36,162 nucleotides of DNA. Origin: an uncultured Clostridia bacterium. GTDB lineage: Bacteria; Bacillota; Clostridia; Lachnospirales; Anaerotignaceae. Location: NCBI GenBank assembly GCA_910583755.1, contig CAJTZO010000011.1, positions 1-36,162 of the forward strand, written 5' to 3'. The first letter of the stretch is position 1. Each line of letters opens with the position of its first letter. This document shows positions 16,327-24,186 of this stretch, one piece after another. Made by a program: the position numbers and the translations under genes. The notes under the pieces were generated by a model that did not search any database, was not told the DNA's origin, and was given only the letters and a program-made list of their open reading frames with translations.

Positions 16327-17121
16327 ATGGAAAAAAGTAAGTTTTTTATGTTTTTATTTGCAATGGTACCGGGAATGAGTCATATGTATTTAGGCATGAT
16401 GAAAAAGGGGATATTTTTAATGTCATTGTTTTTAATGCCAATTGCATTGATTTTTTTGACAAGAGGTGGCTTGGAGATTATTAGTTGTATTTTGCCTGTA
16501 GTATGGTGCTATAGTTTTTTTGATACATTTCGTTATAAAAATTATAGCAGAGAAGAAAGGTACCATTTAGATGCAGAGTTTTATGAAACATTAAAAATTT
16601 TTTGGATGGAAGAAGCAGGACCTATGTTTATTAGAAGAAGAAAATTGATAGGTGTATGTTGTATTTTTTTGGCAGTTTATACCTTTATTTATAACATCTT
16701 AGGATATTTTACAAACCTTTTTGGTAGGATATTTTGGTCTTGTTATATTATATTAAGTAAAGTACCAACATTACTGGTTGTTGTATTTTTATTGAAATTA
16801 GGTATTGATTTATTACGTGCAGAAGATGATGATTTTGTAGCATATCAAATGAAAAAACAAAAAAACAAATATCAGGAAAAGAAAGAACAGGAAATAAAAG
16901 AACAGAAAACTGAAAGGAAAGAAACAGAAGATATTTCACAACAAGAAATGATAAAACTAGAGAAAATGGAAGATGAAATAGTAAAAGAAGAAATGCAACA
17001 AGAGATAACGCCAGAAACCCATTCTGTAGAAACACAAGATACACAACAAATAGATATTCCTTTAGAAAAAGGAGAAAAAATTGTAGAACCTATTTTTTTA
17101 GAAAAAAGAATAGAAGAATGA
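16327..17121 (+). CDS. TM2-like membrane protein with acidic cytoplasmic coiled-coil tail
   Basis: The 264-residue protein opens with a TM2-like pattern (FAMVPGMSHMYLGMMKKGIFLMSLFL) and further hydrophobic segments at about 40-60, 105-130 and 140-165. From residue about 175 it is a Lys/Glu/Gln-rich low-complexity coiled coil of about 90 residues. It is the third gene of the sigma/anti-sigma operon, 11 bases after the anti-sigma stop with GGAGGGAG before ATG. The partner role in envelope-stress signalling is inference from this position. I know of no assigned function. Confidence 0.75.
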   Translation: MEKSKFFMFLFAMVPGMSHMYLGMMKKGIFLMSLFLMPIALIFLTRGGLEIISCILPVVWCYSFFDTFRYKNYSREERYHLDAEFYETLKIFWMEEAGPMFIRRRKLIGVCCIFLAVYTFIYNILGYFTNLFGRIFWSCYIILSKVPTLLVVVFLLKLGIDLLRAEDDDFVAYQMKKQKNKYQEKKEQEIKEQKTERKETEDISQQEMIKLEKMEDEIVKEEMQQEITPETHSVETQDTQQIDIPLEKGEKIVEPIFLEKRIEE

Positions 17122-17141
17122 TATTTAAAAAAAGAAGCATA

Positions 17142-17217
17142 TTGAAATGTTATTATGCTTATGATATACTGTAACACAAAGAAGCTGTTTTTCTAAAAAA
17201 AGGAAGAACAGCTTCTT
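17142..17217 (+). promoter_or_regulatory. Promoter with a hairpin at the 5' end of the transcript (site-2-protease-like/scpAB operon)
   Basis: TTGAAA (17142-17147), 17 bases, TATACT (17165-17170) is a strong promoter. Transcription should begin near 17177, and a long hairpin (11 perfect pairs, 17179-17189 with 17207-17217, plus four more inner pairs) starts there. No U-tract follows, so it is more likely a 5'-stabilising or regulatory structure than a terminator. Confidence 0.65.
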
Positions 17218-17245
17218 AATTCAGATAGAAATAAGGAGTCTTACC

Positions 17246-17881
17246 ATGTTTTTTACTCGAAATATATTATTACAGGTTTTATTTGGGATACTTTCCTTTT
17301 TTATTGTTACTACTTGTCATGAATTGACAAGAGCACTTGTTTCCACAGCATTGGGAGATGTTGCACCAAAAAATGAAAAAAATATTACACTGAATCCATT
17401 AAAATATACAGAACCCATTGGAGCTATGTTATTTATTATTACATTTTTACAGGGATATGGTGCTTTTGGCTGGAGTAAAGTCGTTCATACCAGTCCTCTC
17501 TATTATAAAAATAGAAAAAGAGATTCTTTGCTTGTGGCAATCCTACCAAGTGTAGCAAATTTAGGATTGGCTTTTCTTGTTTTGATAATATGGAAAATAC
17601 TTCCTGTTCATAATAGCATTATGAGCACTTTTTTAAATGTATTAATTGTGTATAATGTTTCTTTTGCTGTTTGTAATTGTTTGCCGGTACCACCTATGGA
17701 TTGTGTAAAAGTTCTTTCTTTGGTATTACCAGCAAAACAATATTTTACTTATATGCAGTATGAAAAAATTATACAGGTTGTTTTTATCTTTTTACTTATT
17801 TTCCGTATATTTGGCTCTGTGTTAGATACTATCTCTTTGACAATAATACGTGGTATGGAATATTTGTTGTTTTTTTTATAA
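17246..17881 (+). CDS. Degenerate M50 (site-2-protease-like) membrane protein
   Basis: The 211-residue polytopic membrane protein matches M50 family members encoded beside scpA in Firmicutes. The active-site motif normally HExxH reads HELTR (His25, Glu26, Arg29), so the second zinc ligand is missing. The second family motif N-x-x-P-x-P-P-L-D-G appears as NCLPVPPMDC (from Asn144), where Asp152 is retained but the Gly is Cys. About five hydrophobic segments are seen, and NPLKY after helix 2 is typical of the family. It may be an inactive pseudoprotease, or use altered chemistry. It heads a run with scpA 67 bases downstream. Confidence 0.8.
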   Translation: MFFTRNILLQVLFGILSFFIVTTCHELTRALVSTALGDVAPKNEKNITLNPLKYTEPIGAMLFIITFLQGYGAFGWSKVVHTSPLYYKNRKRDSLLVAILPSVANLGLAFLVLIIWKILPVHNSIMSTFLNVLIVYNVSFAVCNCLPVPPMDCVKVLSLVLPAKQYFTYMQYEKIIQVVFIFLLIFRIFGSVLDTISLTIIRGMEYLLFFL

Positions 17882-17948
17882 AAATGAAACAAAAATTTAG
17901 TCCTGTCTCATTTACAAAAAAAGCATACTTATCTTAAGGAGAAAAATT

Positions 17949-18707
17949 GTGGAAAGCATCAACATACAATTAGAGGCATTTGAAGGTCCCTTTGATTTAT
18001 TATTTCATTTAATTGAAAAAAACGAAATTGATATTTATGATATTCCCATTGCACAACTAACAGAACAATACCTTTCTTTTTTAGAGCAGGCTGAATATAA
18101 AAATATGGATAGTATGAGCGAATTTTTAATTATGGCAGCAACCCTTCTTGAAATAAAATCAAAGTTCCTTTTACCAAAACAAAAAGAAGAACAAGAACAA
18201 AAACAAGACCCTAGAGAAGAACTGGTAAATAAATTACTGGAATATAAAAAATTTAAAGAAGTAACAGAACGTTTCAAAAAAAGAGAAGAAAAAGCAGCAC
18301 TTGTATGTTATAAAGAAGCAGATAAGGCAGTACAGGAGTTAAAACAAAGCAAAAAAGAAGATTTAGATAAGTTTTTATCTGGTATTACTTTAGATAATTT
18401 ATATGAAGCTTTTACAGAGGTCATGAAAAGACGAGAAACAAAAATAGATAAAGTAAGAAGTTCTTTTAAGTCAGTGGAAAGAGACTTATATACAATTGAT
18501 GAAAAAATAGACTATATTAGAGATTTATTAATCCTTCGTCCCTATGTTTCTTTTCACCATATTTTTCGAGAAAAAGCAGTAAAAATGGAGATAGTAGTAA
18601 CTTTTTTAGCACTGTTAGAACTCATAAAAATGAAAGAGGTCATGGTTTCACAAGAAAAAACATTTTCAGAAATATTGATTCGTAAAATTGGAAGGGATAT
18701 GGAATGA
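17949..18707 (+). CDS. scpA: Segregation and condensation protein A
   Basis: ScpA is the kleisin that bridges SMC heads and recruits ScpB in the condensin-like complex for chromosome segregation. The N terminus has the ScpA signature FEGPFDLLFHLIEKNEIDIYDI-like pattern and then SEFLIMAATLLEIKSKFLLP. The middle is a charged coiled linker, and the C-terminal winged helix (VVTFLALLELIKMKEVMVSQEKTFSEI) contacts SMC. The 252 residues are normal. The start is GTG 17949 with AAGGAG (17936-17941) at proper spacing. No ATG fits. The stop overlaps the scpB start (ATGA), implying coupled translation. Confidence 0.95.
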   Translation: MESINIQLEAFEGPFDLLFHLIEKNEIDIYDIPIAQLTEQYLSFLEQAEYKNMDSMSEFLIMAATLLEIKSKFLLPKQKEEQEQKQDPREELVNKLLEYKKFKEVTERFKKREEKAALVCYKEADKAVQELKQSKKEDLDKFLSGITLDNLYEAFTEVMKRRETKIDKVRSSFKSVERDLYTIDEKIDYIRDLLILRPYVSFHHIFREKAVKMEIVVTFLALLELIKMKEVMVSQEKTFSEILIRKIGRDME

Positions 18708-19231
18708 AATTAACAGAAATTGAGGCAGTAATAGAAGCATTACTTTTTATTTCAGGAGAAGCAGTGCCTTTGTCTGTAATTGCGCAGACAGTGGAATTGG
18801 ACAAGGCTACCACAAAAGCAATCATTATCACCTTAGCAGAAAAGTACGAAAAAGATAAAAGAGGAATACGAATTATAGAAGTTGACCAATGTTATCAAAT
18901 GTGTACCGCAGCAGAATGTTTTGAATTTATTAGAAATATGTATAAAAGCCCTAAAAGACAAGGAATGACACAAACATTGTTAGAAACATTAGCAATTATT
19001 GCTTATAAACAACCGATTACAAAGGCACAGATAGAAGAAATTAGAGGGGTTAGTGCAGACCATGCTGTTAACAAATTGGTAGAAAAAAATTTGATTTGTG
19101 AAACAGGTCGGCTTGATGTACCAGGAAAACCGCTTTTATTTGGCACAACAAAGGAGTTTTTAAGATATTTTGGTTTTAAATCAACAAACGACTTACCTCC
19201 TTTAGAAGAAAATGAAGATATTTCCAGATAA
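18704..19231 (+). CDS. scpB: Segregation and condensation protein B
   Basis: ScpB is a tandem winged-helix protein that dimerises and binds ScpA. Recognisable are EAVIEALLFISGEAVPLSVIA at the N terminus and the well conserved LETLAIIAYKQPITKAQIEEIRGV with the second winged helix, ending in PGKPLLFGTTKEFLRYFG. The 175 residues are slightly short but complete. The gene overlaps scpA by 4 bases. The D,D-carboxypeptidase gene follows within about 50 bases, continuing the same transcription unit. Confidence 0.95.
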   Translation: MKLTEIEAVIEALLFISGEAVPLSVIAQTVELDKATTKAIIITLAEKYEKDKRGIRIIEVDQCYQMCTAAECFEFIRNMYKSPKRQGMTQTLLETLAIIAYKQPITKAQIEEIRGVSADHAVNKLVEKNLICETGRLDVPGKPLLFGTTKEFLRYFGFKSTNDLPPLEENEDISR

Positions 19232-19283
19232 TTTTTGTTTTGCATTTGACATACTAATCCAAAAGAGAAAAAAGAGGGATTGT

Positions 19284-20450
19284 ATGAAAAAGCGATTGAT
19301 TTGTATCATGATGATATTATTATTTTGTCAGACGGTATATGCTTCAGAACCACCTTCTGTAGCAGCAAGAGGTGCTGTTTTAATGGACGGAGAAAGTGGT
19401 CGTGTCCTTTGGGGAAAAAATGAAACAGAGCCCTTGACTATGGCAAGCACAACCAAAATTATGACAGCTATCCTTGTGCTAGAACAGGGGAATTTAGATG
19501 ATGTGATAACCATTAGCACAAGAGCAGCAAATTCTCCAGAAGTGCATATGCATTTAACAACAGGAGAAAAAATAAGAGAAGAAGACCTCTTATATGCTAT
19601 GATGTTAAAATCTTATAATGATGCAGCTGTAGCATTAGCGGAACATATTGGCGGAAGTGTAGAAGAATTTTGTAAGCAAATGACAGAAAAAGCAAAAGAA
19701 ATCGGTGCAGAAAATACAGTTTTTGGGTCTCCTAACGGCTTGGATGGGCATTTAACCTTTGAACAACATCATTCTACTGCAAAAGATATGGCATTGATTG
19801 CCCGTTATGCTTTGCAAAATGATAAATTTGTGGAGATTATTAACACACCTTCTGTGACTTTACCTATAAAAGGAGAAGGAAAAAGCTATTTTGTAGCGAA
19901 TACAGACCGTTTTTTACAGGAATATCCGGGGGCAATCGGCGTAAAAACAGGCTATACCAATAAAGCAGGACAATGTTTTGTAGGGGCAGCAGAAAGAGAA
20001 GATATTATGTTGATTACAACTGTATTAGCGAGCGGTTGGGGGACAGAAGGCAAAGAACAAAAATGGAAAGATACCAAAGCATTAATGAATTATGGTTTTG
20101 AAAATTATAAAAAAGAAGTGGTTGCAAAAAAAGGGCAACCTTTAAAGCCAACAATGGTATCTTATTCTAACAAAGAAATGGTTTCAACTGTATTAGCAGA
20201 AGGGTTTGAGGGCTTGTTTTCTCAGGAAGAATTAGAAAATATAGAGTTATATGTCACACAAATCAAGGAAATGGAAGCACCCGTTTTAAAGGGGGAAAAA
20301 TTAGGAACAGCAGAAGTCATGCTAGGAAGTTCTTGCTTAGCCAAAATTGATATTGTAGCACAGGAAGATGCACAAAGATATACTTTACTAGAAATGCTGC
20401 AATATTTATCAGGAAAGTGGAATAATTTTCCTTTAGAAATGGGGCTATAA
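19284..20450 (+). CDS. Serine-type D-alanyl-D-alanine carboxypeptidase (PBP5/DacF-like)
   Basis: This secreted, membrane-associated enzyme removes the terminal D-Ala from peptidoglycan stem peptides. The mature domain has the three penicillin-binding motifs: S-T-T-K at 55-58 (nucleophile Ser55), S-Y-N at 110-112 and K-T-G at 221-223. A signal peptide covers residues 1-20, likely cut after VYA. The C-terminal domain of about 100 residues is PBP5-C-like. I use ATG 19284 because it gives the signal peptide and has AGAGGG upstream, while the open frame extending back to 19212 overlaps scpB. A paralogue group in Clostridia includes dacF and dacB, and the exact member is not certain. Confidence 0.92.
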   Translation: MKKRLICIMMILLFCQTVYASEPPSVAARGAVLMDGESGRVLWGKNETEPLTMASTTKIMTAILVLEQGNLDDVITISTRAANSPEVHMHLTTGEKIREEDLLYAMMLKSYNDAAVALAEHIGGSVEEFCKQMTEKAKEIGAENTVFGSPNGLDGHLTFEQHHSTAKDMALIARYALQNDKFVEIINTPSVTLPIKGEGKSYFVANTDRFLQEYPGAIGVKTGYTNKAGQCFVGAAEREDIMLITTVLASGWGTEGKEQKWKDTKALMNYGFENYKKEVVAKKGQPLKPTMVSYSNKEMVSTVLAEGFEGLFSQEELENIELYVTQIKEMEAPVLKGEKLGTAEVMLGSSCLAKIDIVAQEDAQRYTLLEMLQYLSGKWNNFPLEMGL

Positions 20451-20456
20451 TTAAAT

Positions 20457-20483
20457 AATTCCTTTTTCCTCAAAAAAGGAATT
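20457..20483 (+). other. Hairpin between the carboxypeptidase and rluB
   Basis: An 11-bp stem AATTCCTTTTT/AAAAAGGAATT with a 5-base loop lies in the 47-base gap, ending just before the rluB ribosome site. There is no T-tail, so it may be a processing or attenuation structure, or another relic of hairpin 2. Confidence 0.5.
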
Positions 20484-20497
20484 AGGGGGAGGAAACA

Positions 20498-21205
20498 ATG
20501 GAAGTAAGATTACAAAAGTTTTTGGCAGAGGCAGGCATTGCCTCTCGCCGGAAAGCAGAAGAATTAATTGTTATGGGGAAAGTACAAGTAAATGGAAAAG
20601 TAATGACGGAACTGGGAACAAAGATAGATACAAATAAAGATATTGTTTTCTATCAAAATCAAAAAGTGGAAATTAAAAATTTAATTTATATTATGCTTCA
20701 TAAACCGGAAGGGTATGTCACAACGGTAAAAGACCAGTTTCAAAGACCTACCGTGATGGATTTATTGGATATTTCAGAAAGAGTCTATCCAGTAGGGCGT
20801 TTGGATTATGATACATCTGGCTTACTTTTGTTAACAAATGATGGAGATTTGACATATCGTTTAACACACCCAAAGCATAACATTGAAAAAACATATGAAG
20901 CAAAAGTATTTGGAACACCTTCTGAACAAGATATTGTGCAGTTTTACAAAGGAATTATCATTGATGGAAAAAAAACAGAACCGGCAAAATTGGAAATCTT
21001 ACAAAAAGATAAAAAATATGCAACTGTTCGTATTGTTATCCATGAGGGAAGAAATCGGCAAGTTAGAAAAATGTGTGATGCTATTCAACATCCTGTGGCA
21101 AAATTAAAAAGAATTGCAACTGGAACTTTATATTTAAAAAACCTTCCAAAAGGAAAATACCGCTATTTGACGCAAAAAGAAATTGATTATTTAAAAAAAC
21201 AATAA
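20498..21205 (+). CDS. rluB: RsuA/RluB-family pseudouridine synthase
   Basis: The enzyme converts uridine to pseudouridine in rRNA, most likely 23S rRNA as RluB does. Residues 1-60 are an S4 RNA-binding domain (RLQKFLAEAGIASRRKAEELI), and the catalytic domain has GRLDYDTSG with catalytic Asp103, then TNDGDLTYRLTHP and EGRNRQVRKMC. The 235 residues fit the family. It follows the scpAB-carboxypeptidase run and precedes the DUF7666 gene by only 18 bases, so that gene may be read through from here. GGGGGAGGA is upstream of ATG. Confidence 0.92.
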   Translation: MEVRLQKFLAEAGIASRRKAEELIVMGKVQVNGKVMTELGTKIDTNKDIVFYQNQKVEIKNLIYIMLHKPEGYVTTVKDQFQRPTVMDLLDISERVYPVGRLDYDTSGLLLLTNDGDLTYRLTHPKHNIEKTYEAKVFGTPSEQDIVQFYKGIIIDGKKTEPAKLEILQKDKKYATVRIVIHEGRNRQVRKMCDAIQHPVAKLKRIATGTLYLKNLPKGKYRYLTQKEIDYLKKQ

Positions 21206-21223
21206 TATAAAGAAGGGGAAAAC

Positions 21224-22552
21224 ATGGGGGAAAAAGGAATAAAAGGCTATAAAATATTTCAACCAGATTGGACTTGCAGAGGAATGAAATTTGAAGTTGG
21301 AAAGGTCTATGAGGAAGATATTACACCAGAATGTTGTAAGCAGGGAATTCATTTTTGTCTAAAATTAGAGGACTGTTTTATTTATTATGAATTCAACAAG
21401 CAAAACAAAGTAGCAGAAGTGCTTGCGCTGGGTGAGATTGATTTAGATTCCAAAAATAGTAAATGCTCTACCAATAAAATTCAGATTATTCGGGAATTGG
21501 ATTGGCAGGAAGTGATGGACTTGCTGAAAATTGAAAGAGGTTATAAAATATTTCCACCAGATTGGCATTTTTATGGACAAGCATTTCAAGTTGGAAAAAT
21601 TTATCAAGAGGATGTGCTTCCAAAATATTGTGAAAAAGGATTTCATTATTGTTTAGATGCTTTAGATTGTTTAGACTATTGTAATTATGGAGAAAAAGGA
21701 GACTATAAATTTGCGGAAGTGCTTGCTTTAGGGGAAATTGATTTTTATGCCTTGGGAAGAAAGTGTTGTACCAATAAGATAAAAATTATAAAAGAATTAA
21801 ATTGGTATGATATATTATGTTTGAGCAATATAGGAAGGCAGAATACTGGAAAACAAAATCAGGGAAATTGGAATACTGGAGATTATAATATAGGAGAATA
21901 TAATACTGGAAATAAAAATTATGGAAATTGGAATACTGGAAGTTCCAATCATAGTAATCGTAATGTAGGAAGATTTAACGCAAGTAACCCCATTACAAAT
22001 TATTATAATATAATAACAGGAAACAATACCGGAAATTATAATACAGGGGGATATAATACAAGTGATTATAATATAGGAAATTGGAATACAGCAAACTGGA
22101 ATGTTGGAAATCATAATACGGGAGAGCATAATATAGGGAATCATAATACTGGAAACTATAATAGAGGAAATAGAAATACAGGGGATTTTAATACAACAAA
22201 TGATTCTAATGGTTATTTTAATACGGTGGAGCCGAAATTGTATTTATTTAATAAACCTTCTGATTGGACACATAAAATTTGGATAAAGAGCAAAGCAAAT
22301 CATATTTTAAGTCGTATCCGTGTAACAGAATGGATTCCGAAACAAAATATGACAGTAGAAGAACAACAAAATCATCCAGAATGTCATACCATAGGAGGAT
22401 ATTTAAAACAATATTCTTTTTATGAAGCATGTCAAATATGGTGGAAAACCTTGACAAACAGAGAAAAAACAATTATTCAAGCAATACCAAATTTTGATGC
22501 TGCTATTTTTAAAGAAATTACAGGAATTGATGTTAAGGAAACAGAAATTTAA
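21224..22552 (+). CDS. Double DUF7666 protein with N-x-G (pentapeptide_2-like) repeats
   Basis: The 442-residue protein has three parts. Residues about 5-105 and 106-205 are two copies of a DUF7666-like domain sharing G-Y-K-I-F-x-P-D-W, V-G-K-x-Y-x-E-D, C-x-x-G-x-H-x-C, VAEVLALGEID and TNKI. Residues about 205-340 are about 25 short N-x-G-x-x repeats (NTGNYNTG, NIGNWNTA), similar to PF01469-type repeats that form a right-handed beta-helix. Residues 340-442 are a Trp-rich C-terminal domain (DWTHKIWIKSK, then FYEACQIWWKTLTNREKTIIQAIPNFD). Such domain combinations are mostly known to me from phages and prophages, but no phage genes surround it. No signal peptide or membrane segment is present. 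Function unknown. Confidence 0.85.
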   Translation: MGEKGIKGYKIFQPDWTCRGMKFEVGKVYEEDITPECCKQGIHFCLKLEDCFIYYEFNKQNKVAEVLALGEIDLDSKNSKCSTNKIQIIRELDWQEVMDLLKIERGYKIFPPDWHFYGQAFQVGKIYQEDVLPKYCEKGFHYCLDALDCLDYCNYGEKGDYKFAEVLALGEIDFYALGRKCCTNKIKIIKELNWYDILCLSNIGRQNTGKQNQGNWNTGDYNIGEYNTGNKNYGNWNTGSSNHSNRNVGRFNASNPITNYYNIITGNNTGNYNTGGYNTSDYNIGNWNTANWNVGNHNTGEHNIGNHNTGNYNRGNRNTGDFNTTNDSNGYFNTVEPKLYLFNKPSDWTHKIWIKSKANHILSRIRVTEWIPKQNMTVEEQQNHPECHTIGGYLKQYSFYEACQIWWKTLTNREKTIIQAIPNFDAAIFKEITGIDVKETEI

Positions 22553-22631
22553 TTAGCTTGTTCCATGCTTTTTAATATTATTTCATCCTTTACAGAAAAA
22601 ATATTTTCTCATTTTTATCTTTATTTTACCA

Positions 22632-22676
22632 TTGCCAACAAATGATATTCTCATTTGTTGGCAAATTTTATTTTTT
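22632..22676 (+). terminator. Intrinsic terminator after the DUF7666 gene
   Basis: A perfect 14-bp stem (TTGCCAACAAATGA at 22632-22645 with its complement at 22651-22664) has a 5-base loop and is followed by ATTTTATTTTTTG. It is 80 bases after the stop, and closes the plus-strand unit before the convergent MATE gene. Confidence 0.9.
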
Positions 22677-22678
22677 GT

Positions 22679-22711
22679 AAAAGTTCTTTGCTCCCTTTCT
22701 TTTAAGAAAGC
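22679..22711 (-). repeat. Solo fragment of the dispersed repeat at the MATE gene end
   Basis: On the minus strand the palindrome CTTTCTTAAAAGAAAG (22695-22710) is followed by GGAGCAAAGAACTTTT, matching hairpin 2 and its tail in the long copies. The TAA stop of the MATE gene (22702-22704) lies inside the palindrome, so the last codons are made of repeat sequence. It has the same orientation as the gene. Confidence 0.6.
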
Positions 22712-24057
22712 TTGGAAAGTATCTTTTTAAACTGAATATAAAATAAAATAGAGGTTGTAGTGATAGAAATACTATCCGCTATGGGTTCTGCTAAAAAAAT
22801 AGAAAAGACTTTATTTTCAAAAAACAAAGGTAGTATGTAAATCAAAGGTATCAGTAATATAATTTTACGTAATAAAGCAAGAAACATAGATACCTTTGCT
22901 TGTCCTAACGCAAGAAAAGATTGCTGACAGCCAATTTGTATTCCCATTAAACAGGAAACTGCCATAAAAATACGTAACGCCCAACAAGAAAATGTTATTA
23001 ATTCTGGTGAATTTGTAAATATATGAATAAGTGCTTGTGGAAATACCATAATTATTAACCATAATGTAAAACTGTAACAAAAACAACAACATAATAAAAT
23101 AGAAACAGTCTTTTTGACACGCTGTTTTTGTTTTGCACCATAGTTAAAACTAATGATTGCTTGTGCACCTTGCGTCAAGCCTAGTATGGGCAACATAGAA
23201 AACTGCATAATACTTGTTAAAATTGTCATAGCACCTACTGCTAAATCACCACCATATTTTTGTAGAGAAGTATTGAAACAAATTGTCAAAAGGCTTTCTG
23301 TGGATTGCATAATAAAAGGAGAAATACCCAATGCTAAAATAGAACAAAGTAAATTTTGTTCTATTTTTAAGTTTTCTTTTTTGATACGCAGTTTTGTATG
23401 AGGACCCACTAAAAAACAGAGTACCCAAATAGCAGAAATACATTGTGATATAATAGTAGCAAGTGCTGCCCCTTTTACACCCATCTGAAAACCAAAAATC
23501 AAAATAGGGTCTAGTATAATATTAAAAACTGCCCCAATTAAAACTGTCATCATACTTGTTTTTGCAAATCCTTGAGAAGTAATAAAAGTATTGAGTCCTA
23601 ATGAAATTTGTACAAAAATAGTACCACAAACATAAATGGTCAAATAATCAAATGCATAGGATATTGTATTTTCACTTGCACCAAAAAATAAAAGTAATGT
23701 CTGCTGAAAATAAAGAATAAAAGCAGTTAAAAAAATAGAGGTAATGATAAGAGAAGTAAAACAATTTCCTAATATTTTTTCTGCTTTTTTCTGATTTTGT
23801 TTGCCCATTTCGATAGCAGCAAGTGGTGCCCCACCCATACCAATCAAACCACTAAAAGCTGAAATTAAAGTGATAATGGGAAAAGTAATGCCTACTCCCG
23901 TGAGTGCCATAGAGCCAATGGTTTCAATGTGTCCAATAAACATACGGTCTACCATGTTATAAAGTACATTAATGATTTGTGCAGTAATAGAAGGTAAGGC
24001 AAGCCGAAATAAAAGCTTTCCAGCGCTTCCTGTTGCGAGTATATTTTCTTGTTCCAT
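22702..24057 (-). CDS. MATE-family multidrug/Na+ antiporter
   Basis: This 451-residue inner-membrane exporter has about twelve hydrophobic helices in two halves. MATE hallmarks include the N-terminal LFRLALPSITAQIINVLYNMVDRMFIGHI, the following GMGGAPLAAIEMGKQN and, in the second half, LTQGAQAIISFNYGAKQ. It belongs to the NorM/DinF-like branch common in Clostridia. Substrates cannot be read from sequence. I start at ATG 24057, 9 bases after AAGGAG. The ATG at 24066 abuts that site and the more distant upstream codons lie over the promoter. It is convergent with the DUF7666 gene and divergent from the DUF4397 gene. Confidence 0.92.
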   Translation of the reverse strand: MEQENILATGSAGKLLFRLALPSITAQIINVLYNMVDRMFIGHIETIGSMALTGVGITFPIITLISAFSGLIGMGGAPLAAIEMGKQNQKKAEKILGNCFTSLIITSIFLTAFILYFQQTLLLFFGASENTISYAFDYLTIYVCGTIFVQISLGLNTFITSQGFAKTSMMTVLIGAVFNIILDPILIFGFQMGVKGAALATIISQCISAIWVLCFLVGPHTKLRIKKENLKIEQNLLCSILALGISPFIMQSTESLLTICFNTSLQKYGGDLAVGAMTILTSIMQFSMLPILGLTQGAQAIISFNYGAKQKQRVKKTVSILLCCCFCYSFTLWLIIMVFPQALIHIFTNSPELITFSCWALRIFMAVSCLMGIQIGCQQSFLALGQAKVSMFLALLRKIILLIPLIYILPLFFENKVFSIFLAEPIADSISITTTSILFYIQFKKILSKLS

Positions 24058-24094
24058 TTGTTGCATCTCCTTATAGGTACAATTATATAATTTT

Positions 24095-24122
24095 ATTATA
24101 AAACAAAATATAAATTTGTCAA
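24095..24122 (-). promoter_or_regulatory. Sigma-A promoter of the MATE gene
   Basis: On the minus strand TTGACA (24117-24122), 16 bases, TATAAT (24095-24100), both perfect hexamers. Confidence 0.75.
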
Positions 24123-24129
24123 ATAAACG

Positions 24130-24157
24130 CACTAATTTTTTAAAAAAGCATATATTA
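24130..24157 (+). promoter_or_regulatory. Sigma-K-like (sporulation, mother cell) promoter of the DUF4397 gene
   Basis: CAC (24130-24132), 16 bases, CATATATTA (24149-24157) matches the Bacillus sigma-K consensus mAC, 16-17 bases, CATAnnnTA in full. It is 30 bases upstream of the start codon, and I see no sigma-A promoter in the 55-base gap. AT-rich DNA gives such matches by chance, so this is moderate evidence. Confidence 0.45.
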
Positions 24158-24186
24158 GCAGTACCAATAAAAAGCAGGTGAACAAT

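Noticed and set aside
21835..22225. The AATACTGGAAAT-type repeats as a non-coding satellite
   Set aside because: They stay in frame and encode N-x-G repeats inside an intact 442-residue protein.
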